Shown here: piece by piece, positions 19,263 through 27,720 of the stretch
How positions within the stretch are numbered: the stretch's first letter is position 1
Layout of the letters: each line of letters opens with the position of its first letter
From: Vreelandella andesensis
GTDB lineage: Bacteria > Pseudomonadota > Gammaproteobacteria > Pseudomonadales > Halomonadaceae
Length of the DNA: 32,577 bases
Assembly: GCF_003989795.1 (NCBI RefSeq)
Contig: NZ_RZHG01000018.1
Location: 1-32,577, forward strand
Reading direction: 5' to 3'
Program-made: the position numbers and the translations under genes
Notes under the pieces: generated by a model
Told to the model about the DNA's origin: nothing
What the model saw: only the letters and a program-made list of their open reading frames with translations
Databases searched by the model: none

Positions 19263-19425
19263 ATATATAGAAGCGGCACGACCACTTTCGCCACCACTTC
19301 GGGAGGCAGAGTCTACACGCTGTTGGGAGTTCTTCCCAGAACGAGGCCCTAGAATTTGCCGCCGCCGGGGAAGTCAGCGACAATAGCGCCTTTATTATTT
19401 CCGTTTTCAGGCGAGGAGCACCCCC

Positions 19426-21417
19426 ATGCCGTCCCGTTTTGAGTTGGCCAATGCCATTCGCGCCCTTTCCATGGATGCTGTTCAGAAGGCCAAATCCGGT
19501 CACCCTGGCGCCCCCATGGGCATGGCTGATATTGCCGAGGTGCTGTGGAATGACTACCTCAAGCACAACCCCGAAGACCCCAAGTGGGCCGATCGCGATC
19601 GGTTCGTGTTGTCTAATGGCCACGGCTCAATGCTGCTTTATTCACTGCTGCACCTTAGCGGCTATGAATTAAGCCTGGAACAGCTGCAAAATTTCCGTCA
19701 GTTGCATTCGCCCACGGCGGGTCACCCGGAATATGGTTACGCCCCTGGCATCGAAACTACTACTGGTCCGCTAGGTCAAGGTTTCGCCAACGCAGTCGGC
19801 TTCGCAATTGCTGAAAAAACCCTAGCAGCGCAGTTTAATCGTCCTGGCCACACCATTGTGGATCACCATACTTGGTGCTTCCTGGGTGACGGCTGCTTGA
19901 TGGAAGGCATCTCCCATGAAGCCGCCTCACTGGCGGGAACTCAACAGCTTGGCAAACTGATTGCCCTGTATGACGATAACGGCATCTCGATTGATGGTCA
20001 GGTAGAAGGCTGGTTTACCGACGACACCGCTAAACGCTTTGAAGCTTACGGCTGGCACGTCGTGCCGAACGTCGATGGCCACAAACCTGAAGAGATTAAA
20101 GCGGCCATTGAGTTAGCCAAGAGTCACGGCGATAAGCCTAGCTTGATTATCTGCAAAACGATCATTGGCTTTGGTGCACCAAACAAACAGGGTAAAGAAG
20201 AAGCTCACGGCGCACCGCTAGGCGACGATGAAGTCGCCCTCGCCCGTAAGCAACTCGGTTGGGAGCACGCACCCTTCCATATTCCTGAGCCCGTTTATTC
20301 TGGCTGGGATGCGCGTGCCGCTGGCAAAACCCGCCAGCAGGAGTGGGATGCTCGCTTCGCCCGTTATGCTGAAGCATTCCCAGCGGAAGCCAAAGAGTTT
20401 GAGCGCCGCATGAAGGCGCAGCTACCGGCAGAGCTTTCAACAACCGCGCTCATTGAACAGGCTCAAGAGAAAGGCGAAAGCATTGCTTCTCGCAAGGCTT
20501 CTTTTGAAGCATTGAATGTTATCGGCCCGCAAATGCCCGAACTGCTTGGCGGTAGCGCCGACCTCGCGCCGTCTAACTTGACCTTCTGGAAGGGCGCTAA
20601 AGCGATCACTCCAGAAGACGCTAGCGGCAACTACCTGCACTACGGGGTACGTGAGTTCGGCATGGGTGCGGTGATGAATGGTATCGCCTTGCACGGCGGC
20701 TTTGTCCCTTACGGGGCAACGTTCCTGATTTTCATGGAATATATGCGTAACGCCGTGCGTATGGCTGCGCTGATGGGCCAACAAGCCATTTACGTGTTTA
20801 CCCATGATTCTATCGGCCTGGGCGAAGATGGGCCCACTCACCAGCCGATTGAGCAGCTAACCAGCCTGCGTACAACGCCAAACCTGAACACATGGCGCCC
20901 CTGTGACGCCGTTGAAACAGCCGCTTCCTGGGATGCCGCGGTGAAACGCCACTCTGGCCCCACCGCGTTGGTGCTCTCGCGCCAGAACCTGCCTCATCAG
21001 CAACGCACCAAGGCGCAACTAGCGGCTATTCAGTGCGGTGGTTACATTTTGAAAGACAGCGACGGCACGCCTGAACTGATTTTGATTGCCACTGGCTCTG
21101 AGGTATCGCTTGCCATGGACGCAGCTGCAGAACTGGAGCAGCAGGGTAAAGCGGTGCGCGTGGTCTCCATGCCGTCAGCCTACCGCTTTAATGGCCAAGA
21201 TGCGGAATACCGTGAAAGTGTACTGCCCAAAGCAGTGACCAAACGGATTGCTATCGAAGCGGGCCACGCCGACTACTGGTATAAGTACGTTGGCCTGGAT
21301 GGCCGAGTTATCGGCATGACCACGTACGGCGAATCTGCACCGGCTGGCGAGCTATTTAAATATTTCGGCTTTACGGTTGAAAATATTGTTAAACAGGCTA
21401 ATGAGCTACTCGGCTGA
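19426..21417 (+). CDS. tkt: Transketolase
   Basis: A 663-residue cytoplasmic thiamine-diphosphate enzyme of the pentose phosphate pathway, as long as E. coli TktA (663). The N-terminal domain starts [20 protein letters not shown], with [12 protein letters not shown] and the ThDP/Mg2+ motif [18 protein letters not shown] plus YDDNGIS near residues 183-190. The pyrimidine domain has [17 protein letters not shown] and [27 protein letters not shown] ribosome site lies seven bases before the ATG. It heads the block lrgA-lrgB-epd-pgk-fba. tkt and epd are linked because erythrose 4-phosphate is a substrate or product of both. Confidence 0.97.
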   Translation: MPSRFELANAIRALSMDAVQKAKSGHPGAPMGMADIAEVLWNDYLKHNPEDPKWADRDRFVLSNGHGSMLLYSLLHLSGYELSLEQLQNFRQLHSPTAGHPEYGYAPGIETTTGPLGQGFANAVGFAIAEKTLAAQFNRPGHTIVDHHTWCFLGDGCLMEGISHEAASLAGTQQLGKLIALYDDNGISIDGQVEGWFTDDTAKRFEAYGWHVVPNVDGHKPEEIKAAIELAKSHGDKPSLIICKTIIGFGAPNKQGKEEAHGAPLGDDEVALARKQLGWEHAPFHIPEPVYSGWDARAAGKTRQQEWDARFARYAEAFPAEAKEFERRMKAQLPAELSTTALIEQAQEKGESIASRKASFEALNVIGPQMPELLGGSADLAPSNLTFWKGAKAITPEDASGNYLHYGVREFGMGAVMNGIALHGGFVPYGATFLIFMEYMRNAVRMAALMGQQAIYVFTHDSIGLGEDGPTHQPIEQLTSLRTTPNLNTWRPCDAVETAASWDAAVKRHSGPTALVLSRQNLPHQQRTKAQLAAIQCGGYILKDSDGTPELILIATGSEVSLAMDAAAELEQQGKAVRVVSMPSAYRFNGQDAEYRESVLPKAVTKRIAIEAGHADYWYKYVGLDGRVIGMTTYGESAPAGELFKYFGFTVENIVKQANELLG

Positions 21418-21433
21418 CACCACGCAACCTTTC

Positions 21434-21463
21434 TTAGTGCGGGTTATTCCATGCCCGCACTAA
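21434..21463 (+). promoter_or_regulatory. Perfect hairpin enclosing the lrgA start codon
   Basis: TTAGTGCGGG (21434-21443) and CCCGCACTAA (21454-21463) form a perfect 10-base stem with a ten-base loop. The ATG of lrgA (21451-21453) lies in the loop, and the only ribosome-site-like bases (GCGGG) lie in the left arm. Folding in mRNA would hide the initiation region. Lacking a T run, it is unlikely to be just the tkt terminator. Confidence 0.65.
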
Positions 21464-21804
21464 ATGGTTTGCTATGGCTAATTGGCTATTGGTTAATCGG
21501 GGAAGTGGTCATCCACTTCTCCGGTTTGCCTTTTTCTTCAGGGGTAGTTGGCATGCTGTTGTTATGTGCCACCCTTGCCGTTCTTGGGCGCGTACCCTCA
21601 AGTCTAGCGGCCGCAGCCCAACCGTTGATCGCGCTTCTCGCCATGCTCATCATGCCAGGCGTCGTTGGTGTATTTTTTATTCTGGATGAACTCGCGGGCC
21701 AGTGGTTCGCTATACTTAGTGCGCTGTTGCTAGGGACGTTATTAAGCGTGATTACCACGTTATGGTTATTACAGCGGCTAATTGGGCGCTCAGATGCCCA
21801 GTAA
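21451..21804 (+). CDS. lrgA: LrgA/CidA-family holin-like membrane protein
   Basis: A 117-residue inner-membrane protein with four hydrophobic helices, the form of the CidA/LrgA (YohJ) family. The segment SSGVVGMLLLCATL in the second helix region and IMPGVVGVFF near the third are typical. Family members act with an LrgB/CidB partner and are linked to murein-hydrolase control, programmed lysis, or export of pyruvate and other metabolites. The start codon lies in the loop of a perfect hairpin and the ribosome site is weak. The gene is 33 bases after tkt and overlaps lrgB by 11 bases. Confidence 0.82.
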   Translation: MPALNGLLWLIGYWLIGEVVIHFSGLPFSSGVVGMLLLCATLAVLGRVPSSLAAAAQPLIALLAMLIMPGVVGVFFILDELAGQWFAILSALLLGTLLSVITTLWLLQRLIGRSDAQ

Positions 21805-22513
21805 CGTGTTATCTACTTTAACCTCAACACCTCTGTTTGCCGTAGGACTTACGCTGGCAGCCTACTTGCTCGGCAGTTTGCTCTTTAAGCGCTTGCGCAA
21901 CCCTTCGTGGCTTCCCGCTATTTTAATCGCTGCCTTGCTACTCGCGGCGGCGCTTGTCGCGATAGGGCTACCTTATGCGACCTACTACCAAGGGGCCACA
22001 TGGCTAACCATCTTATTGGGTCCGGCTACCGTTGCCTTAGGCATGCCGCTTTATCAACAGCTGCCGCGCATCCGTGAGCTGTGGCAACCGCTAGCACTTT
22101 GCCTGCCAATCGCCGCCGCATTAGCTGCCTGTTACGCATTGGGAATTGCCTGGGTGATGGGTGCTAGTCCCGCTATCTTGGCGTCACTTGCCGCCAAGTC
22201 AGTCACTGCGCCTATTGCAATCGGTATTACCGAACAGCTCGGTGGAAACATAGCGTTACTGATGGGGGCACTGCTAGTGACCGGTGTGGTTACCATTCCC
22301 TTGGTGAGTGTCGTGGCTCGGCTGCTGACAATTACTGATGAACGCCTTATCGGTTTCGCATTGGGACTAAATGGGCATGCCATTGGCACTGTGCGGGCAT
22401 TTGAAATAAGCCCAACGGCTGGCGCATTTGCCTCACTGGGCATGAGTTTAACCGGTATTTTTACCGCGCTGCTGCTGCCACTCGCCTGGCGGCTGATCAG
22501 CCCAGGCGGCTGA
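21794..22513 (+). CDS. lrgB: LrgB/CidB-family membrane protein
   Basis: A 239-residue polytopic inner-membrane protein, partner of the holin-like protein encoded just before. It has the family segments LLGPATVALGMPLYQQ, SLAAKSVTAPIAIGI and ALGLNGHAIGTVRAFE, the last with the conserved H and the T-R-A-F/L run. The ATG at 21794 is chosen over an in-frame TTG at 21782; it overlaps the end of lrgA, suggesting translational coupling, and only a weak GGGCG precedes it. LrgAB-type pairs are described as pyruvate or related metabolite transporters in Gram-positive species. That would fit its place within a glycolytic gene block, but this is inference. Confidence 0.85.
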   Translation: MPSNVLSTLTSTPLFAVGLTLAAYLLGSLLFKRLRNPSWLPAILIAALLLAAALVAIGLPYATYYQGATWLTILLGPATVALGMPLYQQLPRIRELWQPLALCLPIAAALAACYALGIAWVMGASPAILASLAAKSVTAPIAIGITEQLGGNIALLMGALLVTGVVTIPLVSVVARLLTITDERLIGFALGLNGHAIGTVRAFEISPTAGAFASLGMSLTGIFTALLLPLAWRLISPGG

Positions 22514-22574
22514 AAAACATACTCAGCTGAAATACGCTATCATCGAGCCACTTTTTTGAGAACCGCTTCGCGAC

Positions 22575-23618
22575 ATGGCTAACGCAAACTCGACATATCG
22601 AATTGCCATTAATGGTTACGGCCGCATTGGTCAATGCGTGTTAAGAGCACTGGTTGAGCGTAACCACCCAGAAATTGAAGTGGTCGCCATCAATGAGCTA
22701 TCTGATCTTGCGACGATCACTTACCTTACTCGCTACGATACGACCCATGGACGCTTTCCTGGCGAAGTAGACAATGACGGTGAATGCCTCCTGATCAATG
22801 GCCAGCGCATACACGTTCTTTGCGAGCGTGATCCGCATGCGCTGCCCTGGGCAGCGTTAGACATTGATCTAGTATTGGAGTGCTCTGGTAGTTTCAAGGA
22901 TCGTGCAACAGCTGAGCAACATTTAACCGCTGGCGCTAAGCGCCTGCTGTTTTCTCAGCCCGCCGAAAGCGATGTGGATACAACGATTGTGTGGGGCATC
23001 AACGAACATGAAATTACCCTCTCGCACCGCATTCTTTCCGCAGCCTCTTGCACCACCAACTGCCTCGTTCCGTTACTCACTGTACTAGACGAAGCGCTGG
23101 GACTTGAGCACGGCGTTACCACCACCATTCACTCGGCCATGAACGACCAGCCCGTCATTGATGCCTATCATCAAACGGATCTACGTTTAACACGCTCTGC
23201 CATGCAGTCAATTGTACCCGTTGATACTGGGCTAGCTGTTGGAATCAGCCGTTTAATGCCTAGCCTGACCGGTCGTTTTGAATGCCTGCACGTGCGCGTG
23301 CCCACCATTAATGTCTCTGCTATGGATGCCGCATTGACGGTGCGCCACGATACATGTGCCGAGCACGTTAACGCCTTACTGCGTAGTGCTAGCCAGCAGC
23401 GCTTAGCGGGCGTACTTGGCTATACCGAAGCCCCCATGGCATCGATAGATTTTAATCATGACCCACGCTCTGGCATCCTAGACGCCACACAAACACGAGT
23501 GGCAGGAAAACGCTTAATTAAGCTGCTGTGTTGGTTCGACAATGAATGGGGCTTTGCCAATCGTATGCTCGATATCACTCAACGGTTGGCATCGCTTTCC
23601 GCAAGCAGCACTCGCTAG
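22575..23618 (+). CDS. epd: D-erythrose-4-phosphate dehydrogenase (GapA/Epd family)
   Basis: A 347-residue NAD-dependent aldehyde dehydrogenase. The Rossmann start INGYGRIGQCVLRAL and catalytic Cys159 in SAASCTTNCLVP are present. The segments AINELSDLATITYLTRYDTT, TIHSAMNDQPVIDAYH and PVDTGLAVGISR match Epd more closely than glycolytic GapA. Epd oxidises erythrose 4-phosphate to 4-phosphoerythronate, the first step of pyridoxal-phosphate synthesis. The tkt-epd-pgk-fba order is a known gammaproteobacterial block and supports the call. A weak GAGAA ribosome site precedes the ATG. A GAPDH role cannot be fully excluded. Confidence 0.87.
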   Translation: MANANSTYRIAINGYGRIGQCVLRALVERNHPEIEVVAINELSDLATITYLTRYDTTHGRFPGEVDNDGECLLINGQRIHVLCERDPHALPWAALDIDLVLECSGSFKDRATAEQHLTAGAKRLLFSQPAESDVDTTIVWGINEHEITLSHRILSAASCTTNCLVPLLTVLDEALGLEHGVTTTIHSAMNDQPVIDAYHQTDLRLTRSAMQSIVPVDTGLAVGISRLMPSLTGRFECLHVRVPTINVSAMDAALTVRHDTCAEHVNALLRSASQQRLAGVLGYTEAPMASIDFNHDPRSGILDATQTRVAGKRLIKLLCWFDNEWGFANRMLDITQRLASLSASSTR

Positions 23619-23666
23619 ACCTGCACTACGTCTTTTTATCTGCTTGAACACGAGGAAACCGCTCAC

Positions 23667-24836
23667 ATGAACGTGCAAAAAATGACCGACCTGCCCCTGG
23701 AAGGGCAGCGCGTGCTGATTCGTGAAGATCTTAACGTGCCGATCAAACATGGCCGCGTTTCCAGTGACGCCCGCCTGCGCGCGGCGCTGCCAACGATTGA
23801 GGCAGCGGCTCAAGCAGGTGCGAAGGTGATGCTAATGAGTCACTTAGGCCGCCCTACTGAAGGCGAGCCAGCAGAAGAATTTTCGCTCGCGCCCGTTGCA
23901 GAGCGTTTAGGCGAGTTGCTTAACCGCTCCGTTACGCTGATCAGCGATTATCTCGATACAGCGCCAACGGTAGCCAATGGCGACGTTGTACTGCTGGAAA
24001 ACGTCCGTTTTAACATCGGCGAGAAAAAAGACGACGAGCAGCTTTCCAAGCAATACGCAGCGCTATGTGACGTGTTTGTAATGGATGCTTTCGGTACTGC
24101 TCACCGTGCGCAGGCTTCTACTCACGGCGTTGCTCGTTTCGCACCACAGGCATGCGCAGGCCCCCTCCTTGCTCAAGAACTCGATGCCCTTGAAAAGGCA
24201 TTGGCAAACCCGGCGAGACCTATGACAGCCATTGTAGGCGGTTCAAAAGTATCTACTAAATTAGATGTGCTTACGGCTCTTTCCGACAAGTGCGACCAAC
24301 TGATTGTTGGCGGTGGCATCGCCAACACGTTTATTGCGGCGGCAGGCTATAATGTGGGCAAATCGCTCTTTGAGGCAGATTTAATCGGCCAGGCAAAAGC
24401 ACTTATGGAGAAAGTTGCCATTCCGCTACCGACAGACGTCGTCGTCGCCACCGAATTTTCTGAATCGGCAACAGCTGTTGTCAAACCGGTTGATCAAGTC
24501 GCTGATAACGAAATGATTTTGGATATTGGTCCCGACACGGCTAGTCACTTAGCCAGCCTACTAAAAAATGCAGGCACTATTTTGTGGAATGGCCCAGTAG
24601 GTGTCTTTGAAATTGATCAGTTTGGCAAAGGAACCGAAGTGCTTTCCCAGGCCATCGCCGAGAGCAGCGCTTTCTCTATCGCTGGAGGCGGTGATACGTT
24701 AGCAGCGATTGATAAATATGCCATTGCTGACCGCGTGTCCTATATCTCTACTGGCGGTGGCGCATTTCTTGAGTATGTTGAAGGCAAGCAGTTACCTGCC
24801 GTCGCCGCACTCGAAGCTGCCGCACAGCGCGGTTAA
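23667..24836 (+). CDS. pgk: Phosphoglycerate kinase
   Basis: A 389-residue cytoplasmic glycolytic enzyme (E. coli 387) transferring phosphate between 1,3-bisphosphoglycerate and ADP. The substrate signature [20 protein letters not shown], the LMSHLGRP arginine, NVRFN and AFGTAHR are intact in the N-lobe. In the C-lobe [23 protein letters not shown] and the nucleotide motif [13 protein letters not shown] follow. A GAGGAAA ribosome site precedes the ATG. It is 48 bases after epd and 65 before fba, so the three probably form one transcript. Confidence 0.97.
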   Translation: MNVQKMTDLPLEGQRVLIREDLNVPIKHGRVSSDARLRAALPTIEAAAQAGAKVMLMSHLGRPTEGEPAEEFSLAPVAERLGELLNRSVTLISDYLDTAPTVANGDVVLLENVRFNIGEKKDDEQLSKQYAALCDVFVMDAFGTAHRAQASTHGVARFAPQACAGPLLAQELDALEKALANPARPMTAIVGGSKVSTKLDVLTALSDKCDQLIVGGGIANTFIAAAGYNVGKSLFEADLIGQAKALMEKVAIPLPTDVVVATEFSESATAVVKPVDQVADNEMILDIGPDTASHLASLLKNAGTILWNGPVGVFEIDQFGKGTEVLSQAIAESSAFSIAGGGDTLAAIDKYAIADRVSYISTGGGAFLEYVEGKQLPAVAALEAAAQRG

Positions 24837-24901
24837 AAACGTAAATCAAAACGGCACGCTCACTGCCCCGTATACACAGACAACCCAATTAAGGTGACCC
24901 C

Positions 24902-25966
24902 ATGGCTTTGATCAGCATGCGCCAAATGCTCGACCACGCAGCCGAATATGGCTACGGTATTCCGGCATTCAACGTTAATAACCTTGAGCAGATGCGCGCC
25001 ATCATGGAAGCTGCTGACGCCACTGACTCCCCGGTTATCGTGCAAGCCTCTGCTGGCGCGCGAAAATACGCCGGCGCCCCCTTCCTGCGCCACCTGATCC
25101 TGGCGGCAGTTGAAGAATTTCCGCATATTCCCGTCGTGATGCATCAAGACCACGGTACCAGCCCTGCCGTTTGCCAGCGCTCCATCCAACTCGGCTTCTC
25201 CTCGGTCATGATGGACGGCTCTTTGGGTGAAGACGGTAAAACCCCAATGGACTACGACTACAACGTCGATGTCACTCGTCGTGCAGTCGAAATGGCGCAT
25301 GCCTGCGGTGTTTCCGTAGAAGGCGAACTTGGCTGTCTGGGCAGTTTAGAGACGGGTATGGCTGGTGAAGAAGACGGCATTGGTGCCGAGGGCAAACTGG
25401 ATATCGAACAGATGCTCACCAATCCAGAAGAAGCCGCTGAATTTGTCAAAGCGACTCAAGTAGATGCGCTGGCGATCGCCATTGGTACCAGCCATGGCGC
25501 TTATAAATTCACTAAGCCGCCCACTGGCGACACCCTATCAATCCAGCGCATTAAAGAGATTCATGCGCGCATTCCCGATACGCATTTAGTGATGCACGGA
25601 TCATCGTCCGTGCCACAAGAATGGCTGGAAGTGATTAACCAGTATGGCGGTCAAATCCCGGAAACTTACGGTGTCCCGGTTGAAGAGATCATTGAAGGCA
25701 TCAAGCACGGTGTCCGTAAAGTAAACATCGATACCGATTTGCGCCTTGCCTCTACGGGGGCAGTTCGTCGCTTTATGGCCCAGAACCCTTCCGAATTTGA
25801 TCCACGCAAGTTTCTGAAAGAAACCGTAACGGCGATGCGCGATCTGTGTATCGCACGCTATGAAGCCTTCGGTACTGCTGGTAATGCAAGCAAAATCAAG
25901 CCCGTTAACTTGGAAGTAATGTTCCAGCGCTACGAGCGTGGGGAGCTAAACCCTAAAGTGAAGTGA
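24902..25966 (+). CDS. fba: Fructose-1,6-bisphosphate aldolase, class II (Calvin-cycle subtype)
   Basis: A 354-residue zinc aldolase cleaving fructose 1,6-bisphosphate into dihydroxyacetone phosphate and glyceraldehyde 3-phosphate. HQDHGTSP (81-88) gives the catalytic Asp83 and zinc ligand His84. [11 protein letters not shown] holds a further metal-site Glu. [10 protein letters not shown] and [12 protein letters not shown] carry another zinc His and the substrate phosphate-binding residues. The sequence is of the type found in pseudomonads and autotrophs rather than E. coli FbaA. An AAGGTG ribosome site lies before the ATG. A strong terminator closes the block 24 bases after the stop. Confidence 0.96.
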   Translation: MALISMRQMLDHAAEYGYGIPAFNVNNLEQMRAIMEAADATDSPVIVQASAGARKYAGAPFLRHLILAAVEEFPHIPVVMHQDHGTSPAVCQRSIQLGFSSVMMDGSLGEDGKTPMDYDYNVDVTRRAVEMAHACGVSVEGELGCLGSLETGMAGEEDGIGAEGKLDIEQMLTNPEEAAEFVKATQVDALAIAIGTSHGAYKFTKPPTGDTLSIQRIKEIHARIPDTHLVMHGSSSVPQEWLEVINQYGGQIPETYGVPVEEIIEGIKHGVRKVNIDTDLRLASTGAVRRFMAQNPSEFDPRKFLKETVTAMRDLCIARYEAFGTAGNASKIKPVNLEVMFQRYERGELNPKVK

Positions 25967-25989
25967 TCTTCTTTTGCAGCATTCCCAAT

Positions 25990-26016
25990 AAGGCGGCCTA
26001 GTGGCCGCCTTGTTTT
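25990..26016 (+). terminator. Rho-independent terminator after fba
   Basis: AAGGCGGCC and GGCCGCCTT pair across a four-base loop and are followed by GTTTTATT. It is placed 24 bases after the fba stop and marks the end of the tkt-to-fba block. Confidence 0.9.
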
Positions 26017-26045
26017 ATTGCAACGCAGCATAAATATGCTAATAC

Positions 26046-26053
26046 TAAGGAGG
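26046..26053 (+). promoter_or_regulatory. Near-perfect Shine-Dalgarno sequence with no normal start codon
   Basis: TAAGGAGG (26046-26053) is the best ribosome site in the neighbourhood but lies 34 bases before the ATG of the next gene. At the proper distance (six bases) there is an ATT codon at 26060. From it a 25-codon frame runs to a TGA at 26135-26137, in a different frame from the downstream gene. The site may load ribosomes for a short leader peptide or be brought close by folding. Confidence 0.5.
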
Positions 26054-26087
26054 TCGTTCATTATTCTCTCAATAGGTAGCATTCCCT

Positions 26088-26432
26088 ATGACGCATTTTT
26101 CTATGGCCACATCGACAGCACCGTTTGCCATGTTTGATATGTGGAAAGCGGGTTCGATGGCTTTTGAACTGTGGAGTTCATCGCTGTCGACTATCGCTAT
26201 GCGCCAGCAAATGTGGCAAACGCAGCCATTTTACAGTCCTTCCATGATGCGCGAAAACCAGCGAATGGTGACCGAGAAAATGGAGGCCAGCATTGAGGCT
26301 GGCCTTGTCATGCAAAAAGCAGTACTAAGCGCAATGGGTGGCCACTACGCTCCTTGGTGGATCACCAGTCAAAAGACCATGAAACCCTATCATCGTCGTA
26401 GTAGCGCTAATTCGCGACGCTTATCACGCTAG
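26088..26432 (+). CDS. Hypothetical protein, Met- and Trp-rich, possibly phasin-like
   Basis: A 114-residue protein I cannot assign. The first 60 residues are rich in Met, Phe and Trp (FDMWKAGSMAFELWSSS). The central part has MMRENQRMVTEKMEASIEAG, an amphipathic helix, and the tail is basic (KPYHRRSSANSRRLSR). The ENxRMVxEK helix resembles small proteins in alphaproteobacteria and some phasin-like granule proteins, but the match is from memory and weak. No signal peptide is evident. A consensus ribosome site lies unusually far upstream (34 bases). An in-frame TAG 15 bases before the ATG excludes a longer N-terminus. It is convergent with the next gene, the stops being three bases apart. Confidence 0.55.
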   Translation: MTHFSMATSTAPFAMFDMWKAGSMAFELWSSSLSTIAMRQQMWQTQPFYSPSMMRENQRMVTEKMEASIEAGLVMQKAVLSAMGGHYAPWWITSQKTMKPYHRRSSANSRRLSR

Positions 26433-26435
26433 AAG

Positions 26436-26771
26436 CTACTCATTATCGTCAGCGCTCTGCTCACCTTCACCGCTTTCGATTGCATCTTCAGCACTACCGG
26501 TACCTCCAGTGCCTCCCTCAATATCTTCCTCGGTGTTTTCTTCATTATTACTGTTGTTACTTTCGGCGTCGCTGGTTTGCTCAGCCTCGCTGGAAGCAGG
26601 TTCATCGCGCTGAAGTGCTCCTGCCTTGATACCGTATTTCTCTTCTAATGCAGCATCATCTAATGCTCCTTGCTGCGTATCATTTGAATCAGACGTTTCG
26701 GCTAACGCTTGTCCTGCCATCATCAGGGAAGTGCAAAAAGCAATTGAAAACGCGTAGTGGGTAAATCGCAT
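26436..26771 (-). CDS. Secreted, highly acidic low-complexity protein
   Basis: A 111-residue protein with a clear Sec signal peptide (1-24, MRFTHYAFSIAFCTSLMMAG then QALA, likely cleavage after ALA). The mature part of 87 residues contains 27 Asp/Glu and only three Lys/Arg, with Ser-, Asn- and Gly-rich stretches. It is probably unfolded and exported to the periplasm or outside. A short ordered-looking segment LDDAALEEKYGIKAGALQRD is the only part likely to be helical. No family recognised. Strong acidity is common for exported proteins of halophiles. Confidence 0.7.
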   Translation of the reverse strand: MRFTHYAFSIAFCTSLMMAGQALAETSDSNDTQQGALDDAALEEKYGIKAGALQRDEPASSEAEQTSDAESNNSNNEENTEEDIEGGTGGTGSAEDAIESGEGEQSADDNE

Positions 26772-27019
26772 CGGGGTTTTCCTTTTTTGTGGTTATCACA
26801 GCTTAGTCCAAACACGCCCTGGAATCGGCGCTGGTACTTTAAAAGCCACGCCTACCGTCAACAATAGGCTCTTCACTCTATCACTCACTAGGGCATCCTG
26901 AGATAAACCTATAAAAAATTATCAAACACTGTTCACAAAGAGCAGAAAATCTCGTTCAATAGCGGTATGGTCGGCTTAAACTAACACGGGTAGCGCACAA
27001 GACGCTGCAAGGAATGAAA

Positions 27020-27718
27020 ATGCCGCTTCCTCTTTTGCTGTTTGACTGTGATGGCACCCTCGTTGATAGCGAGCCACTTCTAGCTGAAGAAATGGCTATC
27101 GGTCTCAATTCGGTGGGACTACCTTTTAAATCCACTGATTACCTCGGAGAGTTTCGAGGCGCCCGCTTTCGAAAAATTGCCGCAGAGTTACAGCAACGTT
27201 ATGGTAATGTCGATGAAGATCAACTAGCTAGCATGGAACATTCGATGCGAACCAGCCTAGCTAATCGGTTAACAAGCGAGCTGAAGGCGATTCCTGGAGC
27301 GCATGAATCCCTTGAGGTACTGCATGATTACCCAAGCGCGGTTGTGTCCAATGGTCCTGAAAGTAAAATCCATATGGCTTTACAAGCGACCGGCCTAGCC
27401 GCTTACTTTGGTAAACGTCTGTTCAGCGGCTATACCGCTAATTGCTGGAAACCAGAGCCCTGTCTTCACCTTCATGCAGCTAGTATCATGGGGTTCAAAG
27501 CAAGCGACTGTATTGCCATTGATGACGCACTCGTTGGCGTAAGAGCAGCTCTGCAAGCTGGCATGACCGTCATTCACTTGAACCGCTACCCAGATGCTGA
27601 AACGACGCCTGAGGGCGCTATTATGATCAGCAACATGTACCAGCTGCCCGCCGTCGTTGAGCGCCTTACTCATGAGAATTGGCCGATGCCAGTGCCTCAA
27701 CATTCAATAGAGAAATAA
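27020..27718 (+). CDS. HAD-superfamily hydrolase, YieH/phosphoglycolate phosphatase-like
   Basis: A 232-residue cytoplasmic haloacid-dehalogenase phosphatase with an alpha-helical cap. Motif I is FDCDGTLVDSEP near residue 6, with both catalytic aspartates. Motif II is VVSNGP, the lysine of motif III is in WKPEPCL, and motif IV is AIDDALVGVRAAL. The arrangement is like E. coli YieH (6-phosphogluconate phosphatase) and related sugar-phosphate phosphatases; the substrate is not certain. The ATG at 27020 is preferred over the one at 27014 because AAGGA abuts the first and is six bases from the second. The stop is two bases before the SUI1-family gene, so they are probably cotranscribed. The 248 bases upstream (26772-27019) show no clear element. 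Confidence 0.82.
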   Translation: MPLPLLLFDCDGTLVDSEPLLAEEMAIGLNSVGLPFKSTDYLGEFRGARFRKIAAELQQRYGNVDEDQLASMEHSMRTSLANRLTSELKAIPGAHESLEVLHDYPSAVVSNGPESKIHMALQATGLAAYFGKRLFSGYTANCWKPEPCLHLHAASIMGFKASDCIAIDDALVGVRAALQAGMTVIHLNRYPDAETTPEGAIMISNMYQLPAVVERLTHENWPMPVPQHSIEK

Positions 27719-27720
27719 GT

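Noticed and set aside
19179..19425. A SAM riboswitch ahead of metK
   Set aside because: No recognisable SAM-I, SAM-II or SAM/SAH core could be found by eye; only a simple hairpin is present.
20437..20841. Minus-strand frame of 134 residues inside tkt
   Set aside because: Lies entirely within conserved transketolase sequence on the other strand.
21434..21463. Simple tkt terminator
   Set aside because: The stem is perfect but no T run follows and the lrgA start codon is in its loop, so a terminator alone does not explain it.
24860..25300. Minus-strand frame of 146 residues opposite fba
   Set aside because: Antisense shadow of the aldolase gene, without independent support.
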